Shown here: one piece after another, positions 8,277-16,494 of the stretch | How positions within the stretch are numbered: position 1 is the stretch's first letter | Layout: the number at the start of each line of letters is the position of its first letter | Origin: Pseudomonas sp. SID14000 | GTDB taxonomy: Bacteria; Pseudomonadota; Gammaproteobacteria; Pseudomonadales; Pseudomonadaceae | NCBI RefSeq assembly: GCF_002165135.1 | Contig: NZ_NFZQ01000014.1 | Span: forward strand, 62,001-126,000 | Reading direction: 5' to 3' | DNA: 64,000 bases | The notes under the pieces: generated by a model | Told to the model about the DNA's origin: nothing | The model's input: the letters and a program-made list of their open reading frames with translations, nothing else | The model's database searches: none | Program-made: the position numbers and the translations under genes

Positions 8277-9236
8277 ATGCAAACCGCAACCAGATCCACC
8301 TTCTTCGACATCACCAGCGAACAGGGCCTGTTACGCACCTCGATTGCCGTGACCCTGTTCATCGCCATCATCGGCATCGCCTTCGGCCTGGCCTCCGGCT
8401 CGTTCTCCATCGTGTTCGACGGCGTCTATTCGCTGGTCGATGCCAGCATGAGCGGGCTGTCGCTGGTGGTGGTCAAACTGATTACCTCGCATACCACCAG
8501 CGCGCAGATGTCGCGCAAGCTGCGCGAGCGCTTCACCATGGGCTTCTGGCACCTGGAGCCGATGGTGCTGGCGCTCAACGGCATCCTGCTCAGCAGTGTG
8601 GCCATCTATGCGCTGATCAACGCCATCAGCAGCCTGCTGCAAGGCGGGCGCCACCTGGAGTTCGGCATCGCCATGGTCTACGCGATGCTGACCGTGATCG
8701 CCTGCGTGACCATCGCCATTGTCGAGGCCCGCGCCAACCGCAAGCTGGGCTCGGATTTCGTGCGTATGGACGTCAAGGGCTGGGTGATGTCGGCCAGCAT
8801 CACCGCCGCGCTGCTGATCGCCTTCTGCTTTGGCTATGCAGTGCAGGGTACCTCGCTGGAATGGGTTTCACCGTACATCGACCCGGCGGTGCTGGCGCTG
8901 GTCTGCCTGGTGATTGTGCCGTTGCCGATGTCGGTTGTGCGCCAGGCCCTTTCGGAAATTTTCCTGGTGACTCCTGGTGACCTCAAGCTGCATGTGGATG
9001 AGGTCGCCAAAACCTTCGTCGCACGCCATGGGTTGCAGTCGTACCGCGCCTATGTGGCCAAGGTCGGGCGCTCGCGGGAGATCGAGCTGTATTTCATCGT
9101 GCCGAAGGCCATGGCCGCGAAAACCATCGATGAATGGGATGCGTGGCGTAACGAGATCGGTGATGCCGTGGGTGGTGAAGGGCCGGACCGTTGGCTGACG
9201 GTGGTGTTTACCGGGGATCCGGAGTGGGCTGAATAA
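8277..9236 (+). CDS. Cation diffusion facilitator family transporter
   Basis: A 319-residue inner-membrane protein with five to six hydrophobic segments. FDGVYSLVDASMSGLSLVVVK corresponds to the CDF signature around transmembrane helix 2, with Asp residues in the expected metal-site positions. DVKGWVMSASITAALLIAF is the matching helix 5 region. The C-terminal part (from about residue 240, HVDEVAKTFVARHG onward) is the cytoplasmic regulatory domain. Probably exports a divalent metal; the usual His of zinc-type sites is not obvious, so the metal is not predicted. The ATG at 8277 follows a modest ribosome site. Monocistronic, flanked by REP and a tRNA terminator. Confidence 0.8.
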   Translation: MQTATRSTFFDITSEQGLLRTSIAVTLFIAIIGIAFGLASGSFSIVFDGVYSLVDASMSGLSLVVVKLITSHTTSAQMSRKLRERFTMGFWHLEPMVLALNGILLSSVAIYALINAISSLLQGGRHLEFGIAMVYAMLTVIACVTIAIVEARANRKLGSDFVRMDVKGWVMSASITAALLIAFCFGYAVQGTSLEWVSPYIDPAVLALVCLVIVPLPMSVVRQALSEIFLVTPGDLKLHVDEVAKTFVARHGLQSYRAYVAKVGRSREIELYFIVPKAMAAKTIDEWDAWRNEIGDAVGGEGPDRWLTVVFTGDPEWAE

Positions 9237-9292
9237 GCTATCTGAAGCCTGCAGGGCCGCTCCTACAGGCGATTGCGCACACCGAGAAAACG

Positions 9293-9326
9293 AAAAAGCC
9301 CGCCACCGTTGCCGGTAGCGGGCTTT
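9293..9326 (-). terminator. Rho-independent terminator of tRNA-Lys
   Basis: Read on the minus strand, AAAGCCCGC and GCGGGCTTT form a stem followed by a T run. It lies just beyond the 3' end of the tRNA gene. Confidence 0.8.
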
Positions 9327-9339
9327 GACGTACTAGATA

Positions 9340-9415
9340 TGGTGGGTCGTGTAGGATTCGAACCTACGACCAATTGGTTAAAAGCCAACTGCTCTACCAA
9401 CTGAGCTAACGACCC
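9340..9415 (-). tRNA. tRNA-Lys (anticodon TTT)
   Basis: On the minus strand a 76-nt cloverleaf begins GGGTCGTTAGCTCAGTTGG and ends with encoded CCA. The acceptor arm GGGTCGT pairs with ACGACCC, the anticodon loop is CTTTTAA, and the T arm contains GGTTCGAATCC. It has its own promoter and terminator. Confidence 0.98.
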
Positions 9416-9429
9416 GTTGGATGGCGCGT

Positions 9430-9457
9430 ATAATACTGATTTCTAACGGGAAATCAA
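9430..9457 (-). promoter_or_regulatory. Sigma-70 promoter of tRNA-Lys
   Basis: On the minus strand TTGATT (9452-9457) and TATTAT (9430-9435) are 16 bp apart. The sequence after the -10 is GC-rich (ACGCGCC), the discriminator type seen in stringently controlled tRNA promoters. Confidence 0.65.
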
Positions 9458-9475
9458 TACCCCATCAAAGTTTTT

Positions 9476-10150
9476 TCAAAAATATCGCGTCGGGTCTGCG
9501 ACACCGGCTGCCTTGAAGCCGTCGGCACGCAGGCGGCAGCTGTCGCATTTGCCGCAGGCACGGCCGTCATCGTCGGCCTGATAGCAGGAAACAGTCAGGC
9601 TGTAGTCCACGCCGCGGGCCATGCCGGCCTGTACGATCTGCGCCTTGCTCATGTTCTGCAGCGGCGCCTGGATACGGAAGCCCTGCCCTTCGACACCGGC
9701 CTTGGTCGCCAGGTTGGCCATGCGCTCGAAGGCTTCGACGAACTCGGGGCGGCAATCGGGGTAGCCGGAGTAATCCACGGCGTTGACGCCAATGAAGATG
9801 TCGCGGGCTTCCAGTACTTCTGCCCAGCCCAGGGCCAAGGACAGGAACACGGTGTTGCGCGCCGGCACGTAGGTGACCGGGATGCCTTCACCCGGGGTTT
9901 CAGGCACGTCGATGCTGCTGTCGGTCAATGCCGAGCCACCGATACCGTTCAGGTTCAGGCCAATCACCTTGTGCTCGACCACGCCCAGGTCACGGGCAAC
10001 GCGGGCGGCGGCGTTCAGTTCGGCGCGGTGGCGCTGGCCGTAGTCGAAACTCATGGTGTAGCAGCTGTAGCCTTCGGCCTTGGCCATGGCAACCACGGTG
10101 GCCGAGTCCAGGCCGCCGGACAACAGGATTACTGCGCGTTTGTCGGTCAT
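9476..10150 (-). CDS. queC: 7-cyano-7-deazaguanine synthase
   Basis: Converts 7-carboxy-7-deazaguanine to preQ0 with ATP and ammonia, for queuosine in tRNA. The 224 residues carry the N-terminal PP-loop motif LLSGGLDSATVVAMA and the C-terminal zinc-binding cysteines CYQADDDGRACGKCDSC. The ATG at 10150 starts MTDKRAVILLSGG; an upstream extension to 10192 in the same frame overlaps queE and looks spurious. It lies 17 bp after queE, so the two form an operon. Confidence 0.97.
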   Translation of the reverse strand: MTDKRAVILLSGGLDSATVVAMAKAEGYSCYTMSFDYGQRHRAELNAAARVARDLGVVEHKVIGLNLNGIGGSALTDSSIDVPETPGEGIPVTYVPARNTVFLSLALGWAEVLEARDIFIGVNAVDYSGYPDCRPEFVEAFERMANLATKAGVEGQGFRIQAPLQNMSKAQIVQAGMARGVDYSLTVSCYQADDDGRACGKCDSCRLRADGFKAAGVADPTRYF

Positions 10151-10167
10151 GTGTGCTTGCTCCTCAA

Positions 10168-10815
10168 TCAACGTCCGGGTTCGTCGTTCCACAGCAGCTT
10201 GTGCAACTGCAACTGGAAGCGTACGGGCAGGTTGTCGGCGACGATCCAGTCCGCCAGGTCACTGGCGTTTACTTGGTGGTGGCTGGGCGAGAACAACACC
10301 TCGCCGGCACGCTCGGCCAGGTTGTACTGGATCAGCTTGGAGACCGCCCAGTCGTAGTCCTCACGGGAACAGATGACGAACTTGACCTGGTCGTTGCGGG
10401 TCAACAGCTCGATGTTCTCGTAGCGGTTACGGTGCGACTCTTCGGAACCAGGGGTCTTCAGGTCGACCACGCGGCTGACGCGGGTGTCGGTGCCGGCAAT
10501 ATCCAGCGCGCCGCTGGTTTCCAGCGACACCTCGTAACCGGCGTCACACAGGCGCTGCAACAGCGGCAAGGCGTTGGGCTGGGCCAATGGCTCGCCACCG
10601 GTAACGCAGACATAACGCGGCTTGTAGCCGGCGACCTGCTCAAGGATCGAATCGAGGGTGCGAAGGGTTCCGCCACTGAAGGCATAGGCACTGTCGCAGT
10701 ATTGGCAGCGCAGGGGGCAACCGGTGAGGCGCACGAATACCGTGGGCAGCCCAGCCGTTCGCGTTTCACCCTGCAAAGAGTAAAAGACTTCGGTGATGCG
10801 TAATGTGTCTTGCAT
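10168..10815 (-). CDS. queE: 7-carboxy-7-deazaguanine synthase
   Basis: Radical SAM enzyme making 7-carboxy-7-deazaguanine from 6-carboxytetrahydropterin, the step before QueC. The 215-residue form begins MQDTLRITEVFYSLQGE and carries the cluster motif CPLRCQYCDSAYAF. CVTGGEPLAQ is the glycine-rich SAM-binding segment. The ATG at 10815 gives the usual start; an in-frame GTG nine bases upstream is an alternative, and neither has a strong ribosome site. A terminator separates it from cpoB, so queE-queC is probably its own transcript rather than the tail of the tol operon. Confidence 0.95.
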   Translation of the reverse strand: MQDTLRITEVFYSLQGETRTAGLPTVFVRLTGCPLRCQYCDSAYAFSGGTLRTLDSILEQVAGYKPRYVCVTGGEPLAQPNALPLLQRLCDAGYEVSLETSGALDIAGTDTRVSRVVDLKTPGSEESHRNRYENIELLTRNDQVKFVICSREDYDWAVSKLIQYNLAERAGEVLFSPSHHQVNASDLADWIVADNLPVRFQLQLHKLLWNDEPGR

Positions 10816-10930
10816 GGTCGCCACGGGCGTGACAGCTAAACAGGCTGCCCGCCTCCGTCAGGCACTGTCGCGGACTCGACATAGCGTTATCCGCAGCAGC
10901 GTGTTTACGAAAAAAGGGCAATGATTCTAA

Positions 10931-10960
10931 CGAAAAAACCCGCGACAGGCGCGGGTTTCT
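10931..10960 (-). terminator. Terminator of the tol-pal-cpoB operon
   Basis: On the minus strand AAACCCGCG and CGCGGGTTT form a 9-bp stem with a 5-base loop, followed by TTTTTTCG. It lies 16 bp past the cpoB stop. Confidence 0.85.
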
Positions 10961-10975
10961 TTCAAACGTTACTGC

Positions 10976-11782
10976 TTAGAGCTTCTGCAGGTCACGCTGG
11001 GCCAGTTGCGCGGCCGAGGTGCCCGGGTACTGGGTGATGACCTGTTGCAGGATACCCTTGACCTTGTCGGTGTGGCCCATGCGGCGCTCAACGTCGGCCA
11101 GCTTGTACAGCGAATCCGGCACCTTGCTGTGCTTCGGATACTTCTGGCTGACCTGGGCGAAGGCCTGGCTGGCGGCTGGCAGGTCGCCCTTGGCCAGGTT
11201 CACCTCACCCAGCCAGTACTGGGCATTGCCGGCATACTGGCTGTTGGGGTACTTGCGCAGGAAGGCGTTGAACGCCTGGCTGGCCTTGTCGAAGTCTTTC
11301 TGCTTGATCAAGTCGAAAGCGGCATCGTAGTAGAGCTTTTCTTTCGCCGGATCACCGGGCTCGCTACTGGCGGCCGGTTGTTGCGCAGCAGCGCCTGCTG
11401 CTGCATCGGGGGAGGTACTGGATGCACCACCACCGGAGGAATTGTCAGGGGTCGCGGCAGGTGCGGCGCCACTGTTGATGCGACGGTCCAGGTCCTGGTA
11501 ACGCTCCAGGTTTTCCTGCTTCATGCGCGACACATCGTTCTGCAGCTCTTCGATGATGCCTTGCTGGCGGGAAAGCTGATCCTGCATCTGTTGCAGCTGC
11601 ATGAACAGCTGGCCCTGTGCAGAGGCAGGGGCCGAAGCCCCTGACCCGGCATAGGCGCCGCTCGTGCCATAACCCGCAGGCGGATAGCTGCCTGCGTTGT
11701 CATCAACTACAGGAACCTCAGCCCAGGCCGCGAGCGGCAGGCTGAGTGCGAGGACGGTTACTACACGACGGCACATACGCAT
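10976..11782 (-). CDS. cpoB: Cell division coordinator CpoB (YbgF)
   Basis: Periplasmic partner of TolA that links peptidoglycan synthesis to outer-membrane constriction. The 268-residue product has a signal peptide (ends near PLAAWA), an N-terminal coiled coil (about residues 60-105, QLQQMQDQLSRQQGIIEELQ), a Ser/Ala/Pro-rich linker, and C-terminal TPR repeats (about 150-268) with QYWLGEVNLAKGDLPAA. Last gene of the tol-pal operon, six bases after pal. The start at 11782 (MRMCRR) is chosen; a second ATG lies two codons in. Confidence 0.95.
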   Translation of the reverse strand: MRMCRRVVTVLALSLPLAAWAEVPVVDDNAGSYPPAGYGTSGAYAGSGASAPASAQGQLFMQLQQMQDQLSRQQGIIEELQNDVSRMKQENLERYQDLDRRINSGAAPAATPDNSSGGGASSTSPDAAAGAAAQQPAASSEPGDPAKEKLYYDAAFDLIKQKDFDKASQAFNAFLRKYPNSQYAGNAQYWLGEVNLAKGDLPAASQAFAQVSQKYPKHSKVPDSLYKLADVERRMGHTDKVKGILQQVITQYPGTSAAQLAQRDLQKL

Positions 11783-11788
11783 AAGAAC

Positions 11789-12289
11789 TTACTTACGCAG
11801 TTCTACGCGACGGTTCTGAGCCCAGGACTGCTCGTCGTTGCCAGTGGCAACCGGACGCTCTTCACCGTAGGAGACCAGTTCCAGCTGAGCAGGGGAAACG
11901 CCCTGCAGAACCAGGTAGCGCTGAACGGCCTTGGCACGACGCTCACCCAGAGCCATGTTGTACTCGCGGGTGCCGCGCTCGTCGGTGTTGCCTTCCAGGA
12001 CAACGCGGTTGCCGTTGGCTTTCAGGTCCTTGGCGTGAACGTCCAGAGCGCGCATGGCTTCTGGCTTCAGGTCCGAGCTGTCGTATTCGAAGTAGAAGGT
12101 GGTGATTGCGCGCAGGGCAGCTTCTTCGCTCAGGGAGCCGTCAACAGCGCCAGCGTTGGCACCGTAGCCAGCGTTCGGATCTACAGCAGCGCCTTCGCCT
12201 GCGTTGTCACCGCCCTTCGAGGAGCAACCTACAGCTACGGCCATGGCCAGAGCCAGCGCAGCAAATTTACCAAACTTCAGCATTTCCAT
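11789..12289 (-). CDS. pal: Peptidoglycan-associated lipoprotein Pal (OprL)
   Basis: Outer-membrane lipoprotein that binds peptidoglycan and TolB. The 166 residues include a lipoprotein signal with the lipobox AVAVGC, a short linker, and an OmpA-like domain with FEYDSSDLKPEA and the peptidoglycan-binding NTDERGTREYNMALGERRA. The ribosome site GGAG is 7 bases before the ATG at 12289. A 55-bp gap follows tolB; no clear extra promoter is seen. Confidence 0.98.
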   Translation of the reverse strand: MEMLKFGKFAALALAMAVAVGCSSKGGDNAGEGAAVDPNAGYGANAGAVDGSLSEEAALRAITTFYFEYDSSDLKPEAMRALDVHAKDLKANGNRVVLEGNTDERGTREYNMALGERRAKAVQRYLVLQGVSPAQLELVSYGEERPVATGNDEQSWAQNRRVELRK

Positions 12290-12344
12290 CGTGAAACTCC
12301 TAATGAAACCCCAGTGTGTTAAGCAAAAAATTATTACGCCGCAA

Positions 12345-13646
12345 TCAGTTCAGGTAAGGGGACCAGGACGGTTCTCTGACTTCGCCTTGAGCGGTAGGAA
12401 GTGGGAGCCTCACGCGGCCATTAAGCGACACGAGCATCAAGACTCCCCGGCCCTGCTGGCGGGTGGCGTAGATTAGCATGGTGCCGTTTGGCGCAACAGT
12501 GGGAGACTCATCAAGACTCGTTTCCGAGAGAATCTTTACACTTCCGCGTTGCAAATCCTGGGCCGCAACTTTGAAGTTGGTGAAGCCCTGCTGGCGATGG
12601 ATCATCACCAGGGTCTTTTCGTCCGCCGACAGTTTCGGGTTGGCGTTGTAGTTACCCACGAAAGTTACACGCTCGGCACCACCGCCACCGATCGACTGCT
12701 TATAGATTTGCGGCTTGCCGCCACGATCGGAGGTGAAGTAAAGGGTGTTGCCATCCTTGCCCCAGAACGGCTCGGTGTTGATGCCTGGGCCAGCGGTGAC
12801 GCGGGTGATCTGGCGCGAAGCCACGTTCATCACGTAGATGTCCGGGTTGCCGTCCTTCGACAGCACGAACGCCAGGCGCGAGCCGTCCGGCGACCAGGCT
12901 GGCGCGCCGTTCAGGCCTTCGAAGTTGGTGACCTGCTCACGGCGACCGGTATCGATGTGCTGGACAAAGATGCGTGGGCGCTTCTGCTCGAAGGAGACAT
13001 AGGCGATACGCTTGCCATCCGGCGCAAAGCGTGGCGACAGGATCGGTTCACGCGATTGCAGCAGGGTGACCGCACGTGCACCGTCGTAGTCCGAGCGCTG
13101 CAGGGTATAGCGGGTGTTGTTGGTAGAGAAGCGCTCGGCCGTCACGTACAGCATGCGGGTGGAGAACGCCCCCTTGATGCCGGTGAGCTTCTCGAACGAC
13201 TGGTCGGAAATGTAGTGCGCCATGTCGCGCAGCTGATCGACGCTGCCCGCCACGCTGCCGGTCAGCACTTGCTGCTCGGTGGCGACGTTGAACAGTGCGT
13301 ACTGCACCTGCAGGCGACCGCCCGACGGCACGATGCTGCCGACCATCACGTACTGCGCGCCCAGCGCTTTCCAGTCACGGAAGATCACTTCGCTGGCCTG
13401 CGACGGCTGGCTGATCATGTTCTGCCGCGGAATCGGCGAGTAGTAGCCGGAGTTGCGCAGGTCGTTGCCGATGATATCGGCCATGTCTTCCGGCAGCACG
13501 CTGCCGCCCTGCAGACCAAACGGCACTACCGCGATGGGCGTAGCCCGATCGCTGCCGCTGGTGACCAGGATGTTCTTTTCCTCTGCAACGGCCATGCCTG
13601 CCACGCAGCAGAGCATGACCAGCAGTCCTCTCAGACGTTTAATCAC
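12345..13646 (-). CDS. tolB: Tol-Pal system protein TolB
   Basis: Periplasmic six-bladed beta-propeller protein that cycles between TolA and Pal. The 433 residues have a signal peptide ending CVAGMAVA, an N-terminal alpha/beta domain, and repeated blade motifs such as APAWSPDGSRLAFVLS and EPFWGKDGNTLYFTSD. Translation starts with GTG at 13646 and overlaps the tolA stop by four bases (GTGA), implying coupling. GAGGA is nine bases upstream. Confidence 0.98.
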   Translation of the reverse strand: MIKRLRGLLVMLCCVAGMAVAEEKNILVTSGSDRATPIAVVPFGLQGGSVLPEDMADIIGNDLRNSGYYSPIPRQNMISQPSQASEVIFRDWKALGAQYVMVGSIVPSGGRLQVQYALFNVATEQQVLTGSVAGSVDQLRDMAHYISDQSFEKLTGIKGAFSTRMLYVTAERFSTNNTRYTLQRSDYDGARAVTLLQSREPILSPRFAPDGKRIAYVSFEQKRPRIFVQHIDTGRREQVTNFEGLNGAPAWSPDGSRLAFVLSKDGNPDIYVMNVASRQITRVTAGPGINTEPFWGKDGNTLYFTSDRGGKPQIYKQSIGGGGAERVTFVGNYNANPKLSADEKTLVMIHRQQGFTNFKVAAQDLQRGSVKILSETSLDESPTVAPNGTMLIYATRQQGRGVLMLVSLNGRVRLPLPTAQGEVREPSWSPYLN

Positions 13647-14752
13647 AACGCTAGATCCTCAGGTGTAAATGTCATCTTGAACGAACGATATTGGTTGAAA
13701 TCGCTCGGCTTCATACCCTGCATCTCGGTCAAACGACCAATGTTCTTCACCGCAGCCACCGCCGAACTGTCGTACGGGCCGTCACCACTGGACCGGGCCA
13801 CGCTGACGTTGGTGATGGTACCGTCCGGCAACATGTTGATCTGCAGGACCACCGTCATGCCCTTGCGCGCGGAAGGCGGACGCGCCCAGCCCTCGGCCGC
13901 GCGCAAGCGTATGAGGTCGTCGAAGTCGCCGGCCACCTGGTCACCCTGCTCGTCGGCCAGCGCCTGCTGCCGTTCGGTGGTGTCGGACAACAGCTCGGCC
14001 AGGGCCTGGGCTTTCTTGTCTTCCGCCGCCTTGCGGGCCGCTTCCTGTGCCTTTTTCTTCTGGGCATCTGCAGCGGCCTTTTTCTTGGCCTCTTCAGCTG
14101 CCTTCTTCTTCGCTTCCTCGGCCGCTGCTTTCTTCTTGGCGTCCTCGGCGGCTTTCTTCTTGGCCTCTTCGGCTGCCTTTTTCTTGGCATCCTCGGCGGC
14201 TTGTTTCTTCGCCTCTTCAGCGGCCTCTTTCTTGGCCTCTTCCTCGGCTTTTTTCTTGGCTTCTTCCTCGGCCTTCTTCTTGGCGATGTCGGCCTGCTGC
14301 TTCTCGGCAGCCTTCTTCGCCTCTTCGGCCTTCTTGGCTTCGGCTGCTTTCTTGGCCTCGGCGGCCTTGGCGGCTTCAGCAGCTGCCTCGGCTTTCTTGG
14401 CTTCGGCGGCCTCGCGGGCCTCTTCGGCCTTTTGAGCAGCGTCGGCTTTCTTTTGTTCCGCGGCCTTCACGGCCTCCTGCTCGACCTTCTTCTGTTCCAG
14501 CTGCTCGACCTCGGTCTGACGCGAAGCGGTTTTCTTCGCTTCCCCCGCAATCTTCTGATTGGTCTGGGTGGTTGCCTGGCTCTTGGACTTGAGCTGGTAC
14601 AGGGTAGCCTGGACGATCGGCTTGGATGGTGGCAGCTCAGGCGTCATGGCAAAACTGACGAACAGCAGGGCGAACACCAGCACATGCAGGCCGATGGCCC
14701 AGACACTGGGCCAGAAGTAGCTTTCCGAGGCGGATGGCTCTCGCTGTTGCAT
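13643..14752 (-). CDS. tolA: Cell envelope integrity protein TolA
   Basis: Inner-membrane protein spanning the periplasm that transfers proton-motive energy from TolQR to Pal. Of 369 residues, about 14-38 form the membrane anchor. About 60-265 form a very long Ala/Lys/Glu-rich helix with many KKAAEEAKKKA repeats. The C-terminal globular domain (about 275-369) binds TolB and Pal. The repeated AAG/GCC codons also create a spurious long frame on the other strand. The start shares one base with the tolR stop. Confidence 0.97.
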   Translation of the reverse strand: MQQREPSASESYFWPSVWAIGLHVLVFALLFVSFAMTPELPPSKPIVQATLYQLKSKSQATTQTNQKIAGEAKKTASRQTEVEQLEQKKVEQEAVKAAEQKKADAAQKAEEAREAAEAKKAEAAAEAAKAAEAKKAAEAKKAEEAKKAAEKQQADIAKKKAEEEAKKKAEEEAKKEAAEEAKKQAAEDAKKKAAEEAKKKAAEDAKKKAAAEEAKKKAAEEAKKKAAADAQKKKAQEAARKAAEDKKAQALAELLSDTTERQQALADEQGDQVAGDFDDLIRLRAAEGWARPPSARKGMTVVLQINMLPDGTITNVSVARSSGDGPYDSSAVAAVKNIGRLTEMQGMKPSDFNQYRSFKMTFTPEDLAL

Positions 14753-15204
14753 CAGGGCGCCTCGGTAATCAGGCCAACGTTACCGACACCGGCCTTCTGC
14801 AACCCGCCCATGGCACCCATGACCGCGCCATAGTCGACAGCCTTGTCGCCACGAATGAACACCTGGGTCTGCTTGCCCTGGTCACGGCCGGCAGCGATGA
14901 TCTTGGTCACCGCGTCGGTCATGGCAGGCAAGGTCATGGCCTTGTCCATCTGCTTGTCGGTATCGACTTCGCTGCCGAGGTTCCAGTAGTAGGTCTTGTC
15001 GGCCTTGATGGAGATGGTGAGGATCTGGACGTTGTTGTCCTGCGGCAAGGCTTCACTGGAAACCTTGGGCAGGTCTACCTTCACGCCCTGGTTGAGCATG
15101 GGCGCCGTCACCATGAAGATGACCAGCAGTACCAGCATCACGTCGATGTAGGGCACCACGTTCATCTCGGCGACGGGCTTGCGTTTGTGGCGAACTCGGG
15201 CCAT
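14752..15204 (-). CDS. tolR: TolR, inner-membrane proton-channel subunit
   Basis: ExbD/TolR family, 150 residues. Residues 15-37 (MNVVPYIDVMLVLLVIFMV) form the single membrane helix with the conserved Asp that carries protons; the rest is the periplasmic domain. Works with TolQ to energise TolA. Separated from tolQ by 14 bp and overlaps tolA by one base. Confidence 0.98.
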   Translation of the reverse strand: MARVRHKRKPVAEMNVVPYIDVMLVLLVIFMVTAPMLNQGVKVDLPKVSSEALPQDNNVQILTISIKADKTYYWNLGSEVDTDKQMDKAMTLPAMTDAVTKIIAAGRDQGKQTQVFIRGDKAVDYGAVMGAMGGLQKAGVGNVGLITEAP

Positions 15205-15218
15205 GGGCTTCTACCTGA

Positions 15219-15914
15219 TTACTCTTCGCTGGTGTGCACTTTGCGGTGCAGGATCGCCTGGAACTCGTCGGCGAAGGTGTAGTAACGGCCGATCAGCACT
15301 TCGCTGCGGGCCGAGAAGCGGTTGTAGGCGATGACCGCCGGGATTGCCGCGAACAGGCCGATGGCAGTGGCGATCAGCGCTTCGGCGATACCCGGGGCAA
15401 CCGTGGCCAGGGTAGCCTGCTGGGCGCTGGCCAGGCCGCGGAAGGAGTTCATGATGCCCCATACGGTACCGAACAGGCCGATGTACGGGCTGGTCGAACC
15501 GACGGTGGCCAGGAACGGCAGGCTCTGCTCGAGCTTTTCTTCCTCGCGCGAGATGGCTACGCGCATGGCACGGGCAACACCCTCCATGACTGCGTCCGGG
15601 TCGACGCCCGGCTGCTGACGCAGGCGCGAGAATTCCTTGAAGCCGGCACGGAAGACCTGCTCGACCCCGGAGTCCGGGTCCGGGTTGCTGCCTGCCTGTC
15701 GGTACAGCTTGGACAGGTCGATGCCCGACCAGAAGCGCTCCTCGAAGGCATCCAGCGCACGACGACCGGCGCGCAGCATGGTGCTGCGCTGGAAGATCAT
15801 GATCCATGAGGTGACCGAGGCGGCCACCAGGATCAGCATTACCAGCTGTACCAACACGCTGGCATTGCTGACCAGACTCCACATGGAGGTATGGTCGACG
15901 ACGTTAGCTTCCAC
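15219..15914 (-). CDS. tolQ: TolQ, inner-membrane proton-channel subunit
   Basis: MotA/TolQ/ExbB family, 231 residues with three membrane helices. The family segment GLFGTVWGIMNSFRGLA is visible near residue 145, and the third helix is TAIGLFAAIPAVIAYNRFS. Starts with GTG at 15914, two bases after the ybgC stop. Forms the TolQR motor of the Tol-Pal system. Confidence 0.98.
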   Translation of the reverse strand: MEANVVDHTSMWSLVSNASVLVQLVMLILVAASVTSWIMIFQRSTMLRAGRRALDAFEERFWSGIDLSKLYRQAGSNPDPDSGVEQVFRAGFKEFSRLRQQPGVDPDAVMEGVARAMRVAISREEEKLEQSLPFLATVGSTSPYIGLFGTVWGIMNSFRGLASAQQATLATVAPGIAEALIATAIGLFAAIPAVIAYNRFSARSEVLIGRYYTFADEFQAILHRKVHTSEE

Positions 15915-15916
15915 GC

Positions 15917-16369
15917 TTATTCTCCTGCATTCGATTGAGTACCCGAGCCGTCCGCCGCAAAGGCGTCGCGCAGCTCCGGGGGTATGGCTCGGGGTTTGAA
16001 AGTGTCGGCGCGCACGGCGGCCACCAGGAACTGCCCTTCGCAGAGCAGCGTTTCATCCTTTTCCCGCCAGACCTGCTGCACGAAGCGCAGGCTGGCGCGA
16101 TTGAGTTCAAGTACTTGCGCGGTAACCCGAAGCTCGTCGTCCAGCCGCGCCGGCGCGTGATAGCGCGCTTCGCTGGAGTGGACCACGAACAGCAGATTGT
16201 CTTCGGCCAGTTGCGCCTGGGAAAAGCCCAGGTGCCGCAGCCGCTCGGTACGCGCGCGCTCCATGAATTTCAGGTAATTGACGTAATACACCACACCACC
16301 GGCATCGGTATCCTCGTAATAGACACGACAACGGTGTGCGAACGGTTCCAGGCCATTTTGCGCGCGCAT
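15917..16369 (-). CDS. ybgC: Acyl-CoA thioesterase YbgC, tol-pal operon
   Basis: Hot-dog fold thioesterase of 150 residues. The signature YYEDTDAGGVVYYVNYLKFMER holds the catalytic Asp of the 4-hydroxybenzoyl-CoA thioesterase type. It is the first gene of the tol-pal operon in this genome and is likely to act in phospholipid metabolism linked to the envelope. Its promoter should lie in 16370-16494, where I see no convincing boxes. Confidence 0.96.
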   Translation of the reverse strand: MRAQNGLEPFAHRCRVYYEDTDAGGVVYYVNYLKFMERARTERLRHLGFSQAQLAEDNLLFVVHSSEARYHAPARLDDELRVTAQVLELNRASLRFVQQVWREKDETLLCEGQFLVAAVRADTFKPRAIPPELRDAFAADGSGTQSNAGE

Positions 16370-16494
16370 ACTCTAGTGCTTACTCCTCAGCTTGCCAATC
16401 CGCTGTGGCAACTGTTTTTTCTTCATTTATGTCTTATTGCCAGCGCACCCTCGGCATGCCAGCGGTAGGACCACGAAAAGCTGCTTTCGATCTG

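Noticed and set aside
12549..14435. Long plus-strand frames over tolA and tolB
   Set aside because: They mirror the Ala/Lys repeats of TolA (giving Phe/Leu/Ser runs) and have no start signals.
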